DNA from: Saururus chinensis
Lineage: Eukaryota > Streptophyta > Magnoliopsida > Piperales > Saururaceae
DNA length: 64,000 nt
Reading direction: 5' to 3'
Assembly: GCA_035235625.1 (NCBI GenBank)
Contig: CP141144.1
Span: forward strand, 21,635,014 to 21,699,013
Below, piece after piece: positions 43,601-53,600 of the stretch; position 1 is the first letter of the stretch, and every line of letters begins with the position of its first letter. Below the pieces are notes generated by a model. The model was not told the origin of the DNA. It was given only the letters and a program-made list of their open reading frames with translations, and did no database searches. The translations under genes were made by a program, and so were the position numbers.

Positions 43601-46157
43601 TTTGGACTCATTACTCACTCTCCCAAACCCGATTGCCATGTTCGTTACACACCCCATCAAATCACCCGACACAAGCCCTACCAAATGCTCGAGGTTCATA
43701 CTCACTACTCACAAGACTTCATAGTACATAAATAAATAAAGTCAAATTGACCTGACAATTTTTTTGCCAAGTAAAAGGAAATGATACTCCCTCAATCTTA
43801 TATTAATAACCTACATATGAAAAAATAGTGATTTTTATTAAACTATGAAACCCACATGTAAGGGATTGAAAAATAAGCTAATGATACTCTTGTTTAAGTC
43901 CACAACTACTTAAATTTAATAAAATGGAGCTATTAATATATAACATTTTGTTTTTACTAAATAGAGTTATTATTAATTAAGGATGGAGGGAGTATTTACG
44001 CACCAAAAACTCATATTTGGGTTTTAATTGTCCAATTAAAACCCAAGTATATGTTTTTGAGGTGTGAATATCACTATCCAAGTTAAATATGATAGAGCCC
44101 TTGCTGAGGATCCAATGGCTGCCTTTCACTAATTGTATAGCAGCCTTTGTCCATTATTTTAGTGAGTAACCATGTGATTGTGATCCAACTTCATTCACAC
44201 TTACTTGACAAAAAACATTGTCAAGTCATCTTGACACTACAACAAAGAGATTTTGACAACATAAAAGTAAAATAAAAATAGGTTGTATATTGTCCCCTAA
44301 TTTTAATAAGGGAATGGGTAATATTAAGTCAACTTGATAGACTCTATATCGAGTTAACTTTTTAGAGGGTACATATTTGTAGGCCACCATCAAATAGAGG
44401 CATCGGACCTAGGGGATGAGTGGCAAATCATAGGAAAATGAGATTGGTATATTTAAGGCCAATTTTGATGTGTGGAACCTGCTCTTCATAGCCGGTTAAA
44501 GTTTTAACCCTAAATTAATAACTTAAATTTGACGCGGTTAAAAAGATAAGCTCCACATATTTAGAAGACCTTAAATTTAGTACACCCCATATTCAAATGA
44601 GATATTTAAATCATAATTAATTACACACTTACGTTATAAGTCTAAAAACCCAAATTAAAAAATATAATCTTAACTATTAATTTAATGGTGAGAAAAAGTA
44701 TCATAATAAAGGGGGCCTATACTTCCAAATAGGCCTAAAATTTATGGCCCTTCATCTTTTACAATGTTGTTTTTATTTCTTTTAATCGCACTCTCAATAA
44801 ATATTGGTAAGATCTATATTTTAAAAATCAATTAAATATGCTCTTTTTTAACAAATTAACTCGAGCTTTACCTTTTTTCTTCTCTTTTAATAATATCATC
44901 AGTTACAACTAACTTTACTTACAAAAAGTACTACATGGCAATGCAGGTCGTACGACCAGAAGAGCGGCATCCTACCTTTGAAATAAAACTATCTCTAATG
45001 TATGTCTTTTGTTGTGCAGCATGAACATTTTGGGCTGGGCAAACATGGTGGCATTTGGAGCCAATGCAGCTACAAGGTTTGCAACCAAATCATTCTTTTG
45101 TTTATATTGCATCTTCAAAACTCAGACGACATTGTTCAAGATTCTTTAAGCTTCATAAGCATTTTATCTGTTAGTGTGAGGGTCTCAAATGAGCTAGGAG
45201 CAGGGCATCCAAGGACTGCCAAGTTCTCCGTAGTGGTGGCAGTAATGTCCTCATTCACCATCGGCCTTCTTCTCTCCACTGCCCTTGTCCTTACTCGCAA
45301 ATCATACGCAAAATTATTTACGACAAGTGCAGAAGTAAGAGAGCTCGTGGATCATCTCACCCCATTGCTAGCCATCTCCATTACAGTCAACAACATACAG
45401 CCTGTTCTCACAGGTAGAGATTAATATCCATCCTCGGAAGTTCTTTCCCTTTTTCAACCGCAGCAACTGTGGAATTTGACAAAAAATGACTGTTGCAGGA
45501 ATGGCCATTGGAGCAGGCTGGCAAGCAGTGATAGCTTATGTCAACGTCGGATGCTACTACTTCTTTGGGATTCCTTTGGGTCTTCTCTTGGGTTATAAAG
45601 CCAACATGGGTGTTGAGGTGCAAGATTTTACTCTCCTTTTTGTAGCGCATGGTTGCCTTCTTTTGCAAGGACGACTGTTTCTGATATGCGACTGAATGAT
45701 TCCAGGGAATTTGGTGTGGGATGCTTGGAGGCACGTTGCTCCAGACGTTTGTCCTCTTTTTGATGACTTACCGAACAAACTGGAATAAAGAGGTAATTGA
45801 AATACCAAAGTAGAAGATTTCTGCACGCACATACGGATGAGGAGTCTGCTACCCCTTGTTTTGGCCAGCCTACCCACGCATAGTGTTAATAGGGTGGGGT
45901 GGCTGAAATAAAAGGTGGGAGACTTCCCATCCATATCATATACGCCTTTTGCTTATCAGATCAAAGAAAGGAAATGAGATGTTGAGACAACGTAGTAGTT
46001 ATTATCCAAAATAGAGCATAAAGTACACGAAGATCAATGGTGGAAGTTGATCTCTATGCAGGCATCGATTGCAGAGCACAGGATAAAGACATGGAGAGGA
46101 GACGATTCCAATGCCGGTGATGATGCAGAGAAACACTGTCAAAGGTTAGCGCAATAA
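25618..46157 (+). CDS. MATE efflux transporter, DETOXIFICATION 33/35-like (8 exons)
   Basis: Exons: 25618-25962, 26270-26811, 37981-38067, 45020-45076, 45175-45413, 45499-45617, 45706-45792, 46062-46157. All introns are GT-AG, phases agree, and the joined frame is 523 codons plus TAA, the usual size for plant MATE proteins. Hallmarks are YLAGPAIFTS and VENSVIAGFSFG (exon 1), GMGSALETLCGQAYGAGQ and QLFAYAMNFPIAKFLQAQ (exon 2), EVWYYFILILFAGYLKNAEV (exon 3), CMNILGW (exon 3-4 junction), VRVSNELGAGHP near residues 345-356 (exon 5), and AEHRI in the tail. The fold is expected to have 12 membrane helices with a cytosolic N-terminus of about 60 residues. Family members export flavonoids, other metabolites or cations by proton antiport at the tonoplast or plasma membrane; the substrate here is unknown. 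Exons 1-2 are GC-rich, the later ones less so. Introns 2 and 3 are filled with transposons. The reading frame is intact, so I take it as functional. Confidence 0.93.
25963..26269 (+). other. MATE intron 1
   Basis: 307 bp, GTACAT...GCTTAG, AT-rich between two GC-rich exons. The 156- and 201-codon ORFs that read into it are exon 1 read-through and a shadow frame. Confidence 0.9.
26812..28286 (+). other. MATE intron 2, first part
   Basis: Starts GTACGGCC. Apart from the tandem repeats at 27145-27415 it holds AT-rich DNA and, at 27700-27950, GC-richer DNA with repeated TGGCCNNAGCC-like words and short ORFs that I do not regard as genes. It ends at the LTR element starting at 28287. Confidence 0.7.
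27145..27415. repeat. Four tandem repeats of about 75 bp in intron 2
   Basis: Diverged units each contain AAGTTGTCAAGTACCTA, TGTTAAAATTATCCTAA and an ATACATAAG-like end. They are part of an unclassified AT-rich repeat. Confidence 0.65.
28287..29140 (+). repeat. 5' LTR of intron-2 element
   Basis: 854 bp, with a TATATA-type box (28684-28689) followed by GGGGGGACTTGG. It matches 31187-32045 along its length with frequent substitutions. Confidence 0.85.
29141..31186 (+). other. Interior of intron-2 LTR element
   Basis: Carries the primer site, a duplicated block (about 30280-30370 and 30415-30510, both with GTAGTAGTTTGGT, AAGTTGTCGCTC-like text and GTGAGAGGAAACCTGA-like text) and an ORF of 127 codons (30748-31131) ending just before the polypurine tract. 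That ORF has no recognised domain and no clear start context; it may be chance or a decayed protein. Confidence 0.6.
31187..32045 (+). repeat. 3' LTR of intron-2 element
   Basis: 859 bp; TATAAAG at 31575-31581 followed by GGGGGACTTGG, the same position as in the 5' LTR. Its right end reads TGATA rather than TGACA. Confidence 0.85.
32046..33319. other. Unclassified intron-2 DNA
   Basis: No gene recognised; many short ORFs on both strands lack domains. A 33-bp direct repeat (CAGTGGAGGACTTGGCATTG onward) occurs at about 32798 and 32892. The segment is GC-richer than its surroundings and could be captured or LINE-derived DNA. Confidence 0.4.
33320..34760 (+). pseudogene. LINE (L1-type) reverse transcriptase 3' fragment
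   Basis: The open part (33323-33592) reads LLSHVGRPQLINLLLTRMYI, then WPMHFLLT and FLWSGFEEGNRVHFLS. This is the thumb and post-RT region of plant L1-like elements, followed in broken frames by zf-RVT-like text (FAWKQVISLGAMLINRFGYQ, ISFWSDPWP). Poly-A-like ends (AATTAAAAAAAATG near 34748) close it. It is 5'-truncated, as is typical of LINE insertions, and carries many stops. Inserted in the sense orientation of the MATE gene. Confidence 0.8.
34761..35689. other. Intron-2 DNA without recognised feature
   Basis: AT-rich; a short inverted pair around 35420-35500 (ATGATATTCTTATTCC with GAGTATGAATATTGG, around TAAAAGCCTACTATAG) suggests a small MITE, but no duplication was found. Confidence 0.4.
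35690..37550. mobile_element. Copia LTR remnant in intron 2, split by a DNA element
   Basis: 35690-36353 and the bases after 37521 align with 51060-51590 and 53290-53600 (shared phrases such as CATGAAGTTTTAACATA and TTCGACTTGACCACAAC). This is LTR-like Copia sequence of the type with ACATGGAAAACC. No coding part remains. Confidence 0.5.
36354..37510. mobile_element. DNA transposon derivative, 1.16 kb, intron 2
   Basis: Ends AGGGTACTAACAAGCC and GGCTTGTCTCATTAGCATCC are inverted (AAGGATGCTAATGAG reversed). The flanks ACACACATTTA (36343-36353) and ACATACATTTA (37511-37521) match at 10 of 11 positions. Both ends are rich in GAGCTCGA-type palindromes. No transposase. A second copy lies at 38958-40000. 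The superfamily could be Mutator or hAT by flank length. Confidence 0.65.
37522..37980 (+). other. End of MATE intron 2
   Basis: AT-rich DNA leading to the acceptor TTGATGACAG (37979-37980). No other feature. Confidence 0.7.
38068..38957 (+). other. Start of MATE intron 3
   Basis: Begins GTATGATTTCC. Contains a direct repeat of about 25 bp (ACATATGCACGTACAAAAGG at 38141, and again near 38213 with one change). No gene. Confidence 0.7.
38958..40000. mobile_element. Second copy of the 1.16-kb DNA element, truncated, intron 3
   Basis: Starts AGGGTGTTAATGC and follows 36354-37300 closely (shared ATTTCCCCAT, TTTGGAGAATCACATTAACA and TATTATGCAAGTAGAATTAC-like blocks). It loses the last 150 bp or so; the right end breaks near 39995 where other repeat sequence begins. 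Confidence 0.65.
40001..40145. repeat. Short inverted-repeat segment
   Basis: GGATTTAAATTTGATGGTCC and TAACATGGGCCCTTAGATCT form the arms of an imperfect hairpin around CTTGGGGATAAATTGTCCTC, followed by GAGCCTGGGCTCAT. It resembles the foldback at 56623-56836 in its GAGCCTGGGCTC motif. Confidence 0.45.
40150..40750. mobile_element. Foldback element with arms of about 170 bp, intron 3
   Basis: 40150-40325 is the imperfect reverse complement of 40595-40748 (matching blocks GACTTTTAAAAGCC, CCTAAGATCA, GCCAAGGCCC and CCAATTTTAGCCCAAAACAT). The loop (40326-40594) has its own small palindrome at 40415-40480. No coding region or clear target duplication. Confidence 0.7.
40751..41456. other. Intron-3 DNA without recognised feature
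   Basis: AT-rich, with TAGCCCTA-type words and short ORFs lacking domains. Confidence 0.5.
41457..42911. mobile_element. Solo LTR in intron 3
   Basis: Runs TGATCGTTTATAATTAAACC to CATACTTATCA with perfect duplicated flanks GCAAC (41452-41456 and 42912-42916). It aligns over its whole length with 51599-52990. No interior or second LTR is present. 1,455 bp. The 116- and 69-codon ORFs in it are unsupported. Confidence 0.85.
42917..43786. other. Intron-3 DNA, part GC-rich
   Basis: 43190-43480 is GC-richer with ORFs on both strands and no domain. The rest is AT-rich. Nothing further supported. Confidence 0.45.
43787..43992. mobile_element. Stowaway-like MITE, intron 3
   Basis: 206 bp with ends CTCCCTCAATCTTATATTAA and AATTAAGGATGGAGGGAG, inverted to each other and flanked by TA on both sides (43785-43786 and 43993-43994), the standard Stowaway (Tc1/mariner) pattern. 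Confidence 0.88.
44235..44270. mobile_element. Isolated CACTA-type terminus
   Basis: CACTACAACAAAGAGATTTT followed by GACAACATAAAAG matches the end of plant CACTA elements. No matching opposite end was found within the intron, so this is a remnant or chance. Confidence 0.35.
44317..44872 (-). mobile_element. MITE-like element, family X copy A
   Basis: Ends GGTAATATTAAGTCAACTTG and, reversed, GGTAAAGCTCGAGTTAATTT are imperfect inverted repeats of about 40 bp. Related copies in opposite orientation lie at 56845-57370 and at 57587-57794 plus 60649-60833. 556 bp, non-coding. No clear target duplication. Confidence 0.65.
45077..45174 (+). other. MATE intron 4
   Basis: 98 bp, GTTTGC...CTGTTAG. 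An ORF of 140 codons spanning it is produced by in-frame read-through and is not the real product. Confidence 0.88.
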
Positions 46158-46380
46158 GACGCTCTTCTCCAGATATCAGAGATGCGACAACGAAGGGTAT
46201 CCTCATACCTTCAGTGCAACACCTGGGGCTTTCCTTTAGTGAATTTCTTATTTGAAGGCGTATGATTAATCAATAAGGGTAAGAACTGAAAAGAGGGAAA
46301 GAAATAGATGCGATCAGAAACAATTTTTTACCCTTCCATGATGTTAGAAGTACTGTATATACTCAATTACAAAAAAATTA
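46158..46380 (+). other. 3' flank of the MATE gene
   Basis: Follows the TAA stop. ATTAATCAATAAGGG near 46265-46280 is the nearest poly(A)-signal-like sequence. No other feature. Confidence 0.45.
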
Positions 46381-46590
46381 CTCCCTCCATCCGATATTAG
46401 CTCTTTTTAGCAAAAAAATTATTTTACCCTAATTGTTTTATTTTATTCAATTTAGGTGGTTAAGTACTTAAAAAAAGTATATTATAAGTTTATTTCCCCT
46501 TCTCTTATATGTGGATTTCACCATTAAATAAAAATTATTATTTTTTCATATGTGACTATTAATAGAACATCACGTTTTCAGTAATAGAGA
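46381..46590. mobile_element. Stowaway-like MITE, degenerate right end
   Basis: Left end CTCCCTCCATCCGATATTAG, preceded by TA, is a classic Stowaway terminus. The interior (TATGTGGATTTCACCATTAA) is like that of 43787-43992 read in the other direction, but the right terminal repeat is eroded. Confidence 0.65.
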
Positions 46591-46879
46591 TCAACATGCA
46601 ATTTATAAACTTGATGGAAGCAAACCCAAATTAATAACTGATCAAAGAGACATGATCTAGGAGAAAAGGAAGAAATGATCCGAACAACCTTCATTGTGCT
46701 TTGTGAAAAAGCATTAAACATCTTGAACTTTGCATGCCATTATGTCAATTGCGAAAGGGATCATGAGCGTTTCTATTTCTCCCCGACAAAAGCTAGTACC
46801 CCCGAAGGGTATTCACTTACTAGCCACCCCAATGCCCGCTTCTCTTCTTTTCTCTCCGGCACCGGTATTGGCTACTGCC

Positions 46880-47375
46880 ACCTCAAAAATTGGCCGGATT
46901 GCTCCGGCCAGATCGCTGTGTCAGATCGCTGGTGCTAGTGAGAGGTGGACCTCTAGCCAGACATTGATCTCCAGCCAGAGTCGATCTGGCTAGAGGTTCT
47001 AGCCAGAGGAGGTTCTGGTCAAAAGCTGATGCTAGCCAAAGCCGGCTAGATCGATCTGGCCACTGGCAAGAGGTTCTAGCCATAATCAATCTAGCTAGAG
47101 GTTCTGCGCCAAAGCCGGACCTTTAGCTAGAAATCAATTTGGCCAGAGGTGGTTTTGGTAAGACGTCAACGCTGGCCATATCGATCTAAGCAGACGCCGA
47201 GGCTTGCCCAAACATTGGCGCCGGCTTAGAGGAGGACCACTAGAGGTGATCTTTGACCTCTGGCCAAAAGAAGAAGCTCTGGCTAGAGCACTGGCATCTG
47301 GCTTAGATTTGCCTCTGGTTGGTGGGCTGACAGACCTCTTATCGCAAGAGGTCGCCTCTGGCCACAGGCCAATGT
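46880..47375. repeat. Degenerate short repeats rich in CTAGCCAGAGG words
   Basis: Words such as GATCTGGC, TAGCCAGAG and GGTTCTAGCC recur many times at irregular spacing over about 500 bp. It is a decayed minisatellite; ORFs crossing it are not supported. Confidence 0.6.
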
Positions 47376-47392
47376 TGGAAGTTTATCCTATT

Positions 47393-47747
47393 TAGTGATG
47401 TCACCGGGTTGATTTTGGGTTGAGTTTTATTAAACTTGAACTCGATATTATATAAAAAAAATTGTGACTCGAACTTAACTTGAACCTAACTTAAACCCAA
47501 CTCATTTGACCCGAATGAAATAAAAAAAAATTTTAATATTTTTTTTAATTTTGTTAAAAATAATATTAAAAAATTATAAAAATTTTAAATTTTATATTTA
47601 TATTTATATTCAAGTCGGGTCAAGTTGGATTACCTAAAACCTAAACCTGCTATTCAGGTTAATTTTTAAAAACTAAACTCGACCTATTAGGGTCAGGTTT
47701 ACCATTTACCCAACCCATTAAGGTCGGGTTTACAAGTGGCATCCCTA
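47393..47747. mobile_element. hAT-like MITE
   Basis: Ends TAGTGATGTCACCGGGTTG and, reversed, TAGGGATGCCACTTGTAAAC are inverted repeats. Flanks ATCCTATT (47385-47392) and ATCCTGAC (47748-47755) share their first five of eight bases. 355 bp, with internal palindromes around GGGTCAAGT/ACTCGACC. Assigned to hAT by end sequence and 8-bp flank, with some doubt. Confidence 0.55.
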
Positions 47748-48424
47748 ATCCTGACATCAGAGAAGAAAATTACTTTATTTTTAAGTTTAAAATATTATTA
47801 AGGTTAGAGTAGGGGTATACATAAGTAATATTATAACTTTTATTGAGATAAATAAAGTATGGGAGTATTGAACTTTTGTTGAAGGAGAATAATTGGGTTC
47901 TAATAAAAATTATAAATTGTAAATAAAATAAAAGAGTACAAATTTGCCCAATTTGCAAGTACAGCATCGTTGGTTGTGTCAAAAATAAGAAATGAGGATC
48001 GTTAGTAAGCATCCGGTGCACACGCATTTGCATGCACCATGTGCTTTTCATTTGTACAGCCTTCAATACAGGGGGCAGATGAGGTTTTTATAACCTGCCC
48101 CACCTCCTAAAAGATGTGCATCGCACATCTAAACCTGGTACGTTGTGGAGCATATTTCAAAAAATGTGCATTGCACTGCATATTAACTCTTTACATAAAA
48201 AATGGGTCATGAGGTGTAATTACACTTACAGTTTTCAAAGAAATTCTCATTGGTGATTAAAAATGCATGTGGATACCCTAGCTGCACCATTTTGTATCTA
48301 ACAATATCTTACACTAAGTTTTGATTAGATTAAGAAAAAGTTGGTCTTTCTTATAATCAAAACCTATTGTAAAGTTTTATAGGACACAAAGTGGTGTAGG
48401 AAAATCGTTATCCATAAAAAAATA
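47748..48424. other. Intergenic DNA without recognised feature
   Basis: AT-rich, with GTGCATGC-type words around 48015-48190. ORFs lack domains. Confidence 0.5.
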
Positions 48425-49560
48425 AGTCATTTAACGTAAATAGACTCCAACTCTTAACTATGTACAATGTGTACAACTCTTACCTAATGACATAAATAGC
48501 AAATACATGTTGAAGGCCACACAAGTGACATAATATAACCTAACTGCCCCTATCATGTTCTTGTTCCACTTTATCTCCAATAACCTATTTAATTAGTCAT
48601 GCTTAGCCCTTTGCCTCCGCTTCCTAGCCCTATTTTGCCTCCAACTCCACTATGTTCGCCTCCCTTGCCTCTATCTTTGGCTCCACTGCCTCTTCCTCCT
48701 CTTCCTCTTATTTCTCACTCCCACTATTCGGCGAGATTGGAAGTCATGTAGCCATGACCACCACAAAATTCGCAATCCTCTTTGTTGTTATGGCTCTAGC
48801 CAAATTAGAACTTGACCATGACCTCCATTGATTTCAGCACATATTATAACTCTATTAATAACACTTTCAAGCAGAAGAGCTTTACAAAATTTTAACTTTG
48901 CTTTCTTTACAAGCTTCAAACTTATCAAATGAACCCACAAATATTTTTAACTATTTAAAATCAATAATAAATTTTATTTTTACTCAATTGGGAGTTTTTT
49001 CTATCATCCAACAAACCTTAGAGTTACATTAATAGCAACTCATATCTTTCACATTTGACAATTGTCTAGCTCTCATGTTAAAAAATGTCATAATGCAGTT
49101 GTAACATGTGCCAAAATTAACAAAGGTCCTAGTCAAGCCAAATTTAGTTTGGTTAGAGCAATAACAACTAAGAGGCTTGTGGCTTTTGTGATGACCATGA
49201 CTAGAACACGTCCATTGCCACCAAATGCCGAGGATAAGGAAGAAGATGAGGAGTTAGTGGTGGAGGCAAAGAGGCGGCGGTAGTGGCGGTGGGGGGCAAC
49301 AAAGCTAGAGGCGGAAAAAGGTTGGGAAGTGGAGATGAAACAAGGTTAGGAGGTGGAGGCATAGGTTAGGCTAGCTTGAATGGTTCAAATGAAGAGATGA
49401 AGTAGAAGAAGTGTAGGAGCGTGGTAGTTAGGTCATTTCATGCCACGTATAGCCTTTCATATGTATATAAGTCTATTTGTGTTAATAGGCAAGAGTTGTA
49501 CACGTTTGTATCAATACCTAAGAGTTGGTGTCTATTTATGTCATATGGCCTAAAAATGAC
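48425..49560. mobile_element. Large foldback element with long inverted arms
   Basis: The outer 125 bp on each side are clear inverted repeats (GTCATTTAACGTAAATAG, CCAACTCTTA, GTGTACAACTCTT and ACCTAACTGCCCC, each met in reverse on the right). The inner parts are also inverted: left ACCACCACAAAATTCGCAAT and TTGTTGTTATGGCTCTAGCC, right as their diverged complements. The arms are GC-richer with CCTCTTCCTCC-like text that could come from a gene. Long terminal inverted repeats suggest a Mutator-like foldback, but no 9-bp duplication was found. Confidence 0.72.
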
Positions 49561-50639
49561 AATAAACATAAATAGTCAAATTTACAAGAGAAATAATCAT
49601 ATATTACTCATGTACAAAAAATGTTGTTAGTCATAACTTCCTTTTATGGGTTGAAGGCATCCTTCTAAGCCCATGAAGTATCAGTTTCAATTTCTTCTGT
49701 GATCAAAATATGGAGCAACTGCCTTCTTAATTTGTGTGAACTTACTACTACTACTAGAAGAGAAAGAGAACAACATCAGTGGCACTTATCCAATAAATAC
49801 AAAATGCCACTATATATGCTGATTTAAGATGCCAGCAATGACGAATGCGTGCTTTATCGGAGATCTCAAGCAACCATGTAGTCGGGATAAAACTTCATAA
49901 TGCATTGATCCTCAGTTAAACGGGGAAGGAAATAGTTAACATATATTAGGTTCCACATGAGTTGGCATGCGCCGTGCCCGGCACATGACGCTCTGTCGAA
50001 TCAATAATTGATGGGCTGCGTGAGTGAAATCAGACAAAGGTGTGTGCTAAACCGTTGGCGTATATTATAAATGAGTCCGAAGGGGAGTATAGTGTTGCAA
50101 ATTAATGCTACTAGTTAAAATATCTGCTAGGCTACGATGAATATCACAATGAGCATGATATTTTGGTGAATTTAATTGAGTGGTTATCAAATTGCTTGAA
50201 ACTAATTAATCACCTAATAAATGTAACTAATTAAAAATTAATGCAAAGAACTGAGCAAAAAGTAATTAATGCAACATAAGCTTATAATTAAATGATCAAT
50301 CAAAATATGCAAAGTAAATGAGCATGCAATCCACAAGCAGCCACATAATCAACACCAATTGTTTTCACTTAGAGAGGGTAATATTAATACCACAGGACAC
50401 TATGTCAAGGTAATGTAATGCACTAAGTGGAGTTCAAAGGTACATAACTATTAATAGGACTCAAGTCACTCTTATTGCATGCACCTTGTTTCACACCTAA
50501 ACAAACTCTTGTATCTTCTACCCACTTAGGGTACGCCTATGATTCAATCTACTTTTCGGTTGTTTCACCTCCATAGCATCGTGAAGACAAATCATTGACT
50601 TGAAAGGGATGAAGACCTAGGTAAATATTTCAATATAGG
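49561..50639. other. Intergenic DNA without recognised feature
   Basis: AT-rich. A CGCCGTGCCCGGCACATGACG palindromic stretch near 49970 is the only notable item. No gene. Confidence 0.5.
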
Positions 50640-53600
50640 ATCGGATTGACAACCTATAGGGGAGTGAATTGTTACTTTTAAAACCAAAGTAGGTTTTTGA
50701 AAAACGAAAACAACTAAGTATATTAAACTAATAAAGTGCAGAGGTAAAACTTGGAGGAATATAAAAGTGAAGGAGAAAGGAAGATAAGGAAGGACACAAG
50801 GGTGTGTTATAGCAGTTCATGTTCTAATTAAGTAACAACATGAATCTACCTCAAGGCCAAACCTAGGGCCAAATATGGTACCTCCAGTTTGTGAAAGTTT
50901 AATATCCATTTAGATAGCAATAATGAATTACTATTTTATCCTTAGTTCAATTATCTTAAAAAGATAAAAACTACGAGTTCTAGCTTCAATGCATAAAAAA
51001 TTCTATTAGGCGATGAAAACTAAGTATTTATGCATTCATGATCATTCTATCAAACGTTCAATCCACGAAGCATGTAAATTACACATAAAGACACAAGGAT
51101 TTAACATGGAAAACCACAGTTAGGGTAAAAAATTATGACAATAACTTTTGGCCAAAAATCAATGCACTAGATAGTATGGCATTGCATAAACACTAGCAAA
51201 CCACTAACCTTTATTATTAACCATAACCCAAAAACTCTTTTGCTAAGATCTCTAATAAATTCCTTTTGTTGTTGGCTTTCAAGTCTTCTCCTCCAAACAC
51301 TTGAAACTTTTTTTTTGCTTGCTTTATCTTTGCCTCATTCTAGCAACAACAATAAGCTCTTTTGGTTCTTTGACTTTATCCTTGATCTTCTTCAACTCCT
51401 TTGAAGACTTTGATGCAACTTCTCTTTAGTTTGTTGTCTGAGACTCTTCTCTTTCAGTTCTGTGCCTTCATGAAATCACCATTAACATAAGTATAAAGTT
51501 CTAAGATGATATTCTCTAAGAAAATAATAGAAAAGAAACTCATATTTCTCCTTTATGAATTTCTAGGTGTTTCTCACTTTAATTTGGTGATTTCTTAGTG
51601 GTCATATATAATTATACCCTTTATAAGTATACAAGGTAATCGTAATATGATAAGTATTAAAACGTTGTCGAACCTCATGGATGGGTGAATTAATTACTAA
51701 ATCTAAAAGAAGAATTTGTTGATTAAAAATTAAAAGAACTTAAACTTAAATTAAACAAAGAAAGTAATCAAACTAAACAAAAAAGAATAGATCAAGATGA
51801 TGACAATTACTTAGGAAATCGAATCCAATATAGAACGATAATAATTCTTCAACCTTTAATTTAAATCTAAGGTGAATATGAACAAGTATTCTTAGCTACA
51901 AGCTAGAATTACTTAAAAAAATAATTAATTAGTTCCATGACATAAACTATCTTCGAATTATCTATACTAAACTAAATTATACACATCACTCATCTAATCT
52001 TAGTATAACTAATCTAATTAATTAATCATATGAACATTAAAACTATTTCATGACGATCTCATCTAAATCACAGAAATTAGAATAAATGTAAATATCAAAA
52101 CCACATTAATCTATCATCTATAAGATAATAAATCAACATAGAATTGAATAAACTTAAAAAGCTCTTCCATTAAAAAGAAAATCCTTATCATACAATTATC
52201 ATTAATCACAATAGACATTTAAATTAAAAAATAAAATAAAACTTATCTATAACTTCATCAACTCCCAAGTAAAAGAAAAACTCAGCCTTGCATGGTAGAA
52301 GAATACTCTTGAATCCTCATTTATAGATTTGATTGCTCCTCCATCTTCTTCTCCCTTTTTCTCTTCAAATAATATATTGAAATTTATCAATTTCGAGTAC
52401 GATATAGCTTTATATTGGTATAAAAGTCATGAGAGTAAGTCTAATATGAAAAGAACTCAAAACCGACTTCAAATAGGAAACTACACATTATCCTGTTCAA
52501 ATGCCCTGCAAGCCCGTTCAAACGGCTATATTTTTTCTACAATTTAAACAGTTTTGTTTTGTTTTGTGTCTAGTTTTTATTTAGGGAGCTAAGTTTGTTC
52601 ACTGGACAGTCCATATTCCTATAAGCTCTTTTGTTCACGTCCATATTAATTTTTAACAAATTTGTAACTCTAAAAAGTTTTCTAAATTATTTTAAAGCAT
52701 GTGAAGAGTATTTTCAAATATTTTGCACATTGTCCAAAAATCTCGAAAGAGCATCTTACCTACAAAACATAAAAAATCACATTTTAGATGTGTAGTACAT
52801 AAATAAAATTCTAACTTGATTCAAATAAACACCTAAACTACTAATAACTCTTAAATTAATTAATAATTAAATTCAAATATTAATATATTTTTTAATATAA
52901 ATAAACTATAATTAATATTAAATTAACCTAATACTATACTACAAATAAGGTAAACAGATATATAAAAAATATATATATTTACACTTATCACTTAGCTTTT
53001 AAATAGTACACTAAGTCGATTTAGGTGTTTGACTTCAATTAGGAATATAATCTCTTCCAAAAAGACTTATTAGGAAACCAACACAAATATTAATCAATCA
53101 TTCACTGTTTTAATTTGGGTATGACACTGCTAGCGATCGATCAATTGAAATGGCACCGATTAATAAACTCAACATAATTTTTCAAAGGCCTAATTCAAGT
53201 GCCCATCGATTGGTCCCATGTATTTTGCAACATCAATCGATGGTATAGTAATTTATAATTTTGCCATTTTTACCCTAATTCGGTCTAAATCTCCCAAATT
53301 CACTTAATTCACTGATTCTAAGTTATTTTTGTATTTGAGTGTGTGCAAATTAACATTTATCTTTAACACGATTTATTCTTTTACCTTGATTGATAAGAAC
53401 ATATCGGCTCTTATTTTTCAAATCCATCAATTCCAAATCCGACTTGACCACAACTAAATCTAATCAAATTCTTAAGACTAAGAACGTACATGAAGTTTTA
53501 ACATAATTTTGATCATCAAAATTAGCCAATTATAATACATATGCCTCATATGTTCTTTCAATTTAAACTTTCACTTAAGAAATTCTAAATGATTCCCTTC

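Noticed and set aside
45593..45934. Minus-strand ORFs across MATE exons 6-7 (also 45408-45734)
   Set aside because: No motif; they are antisense to well-supported exons.
49062..49283. 73-codon ORF in the foldback element
   Set aside because: It covers one arm of an inverted repeat and has no start context or domain; kept only as a possible captured fragment.
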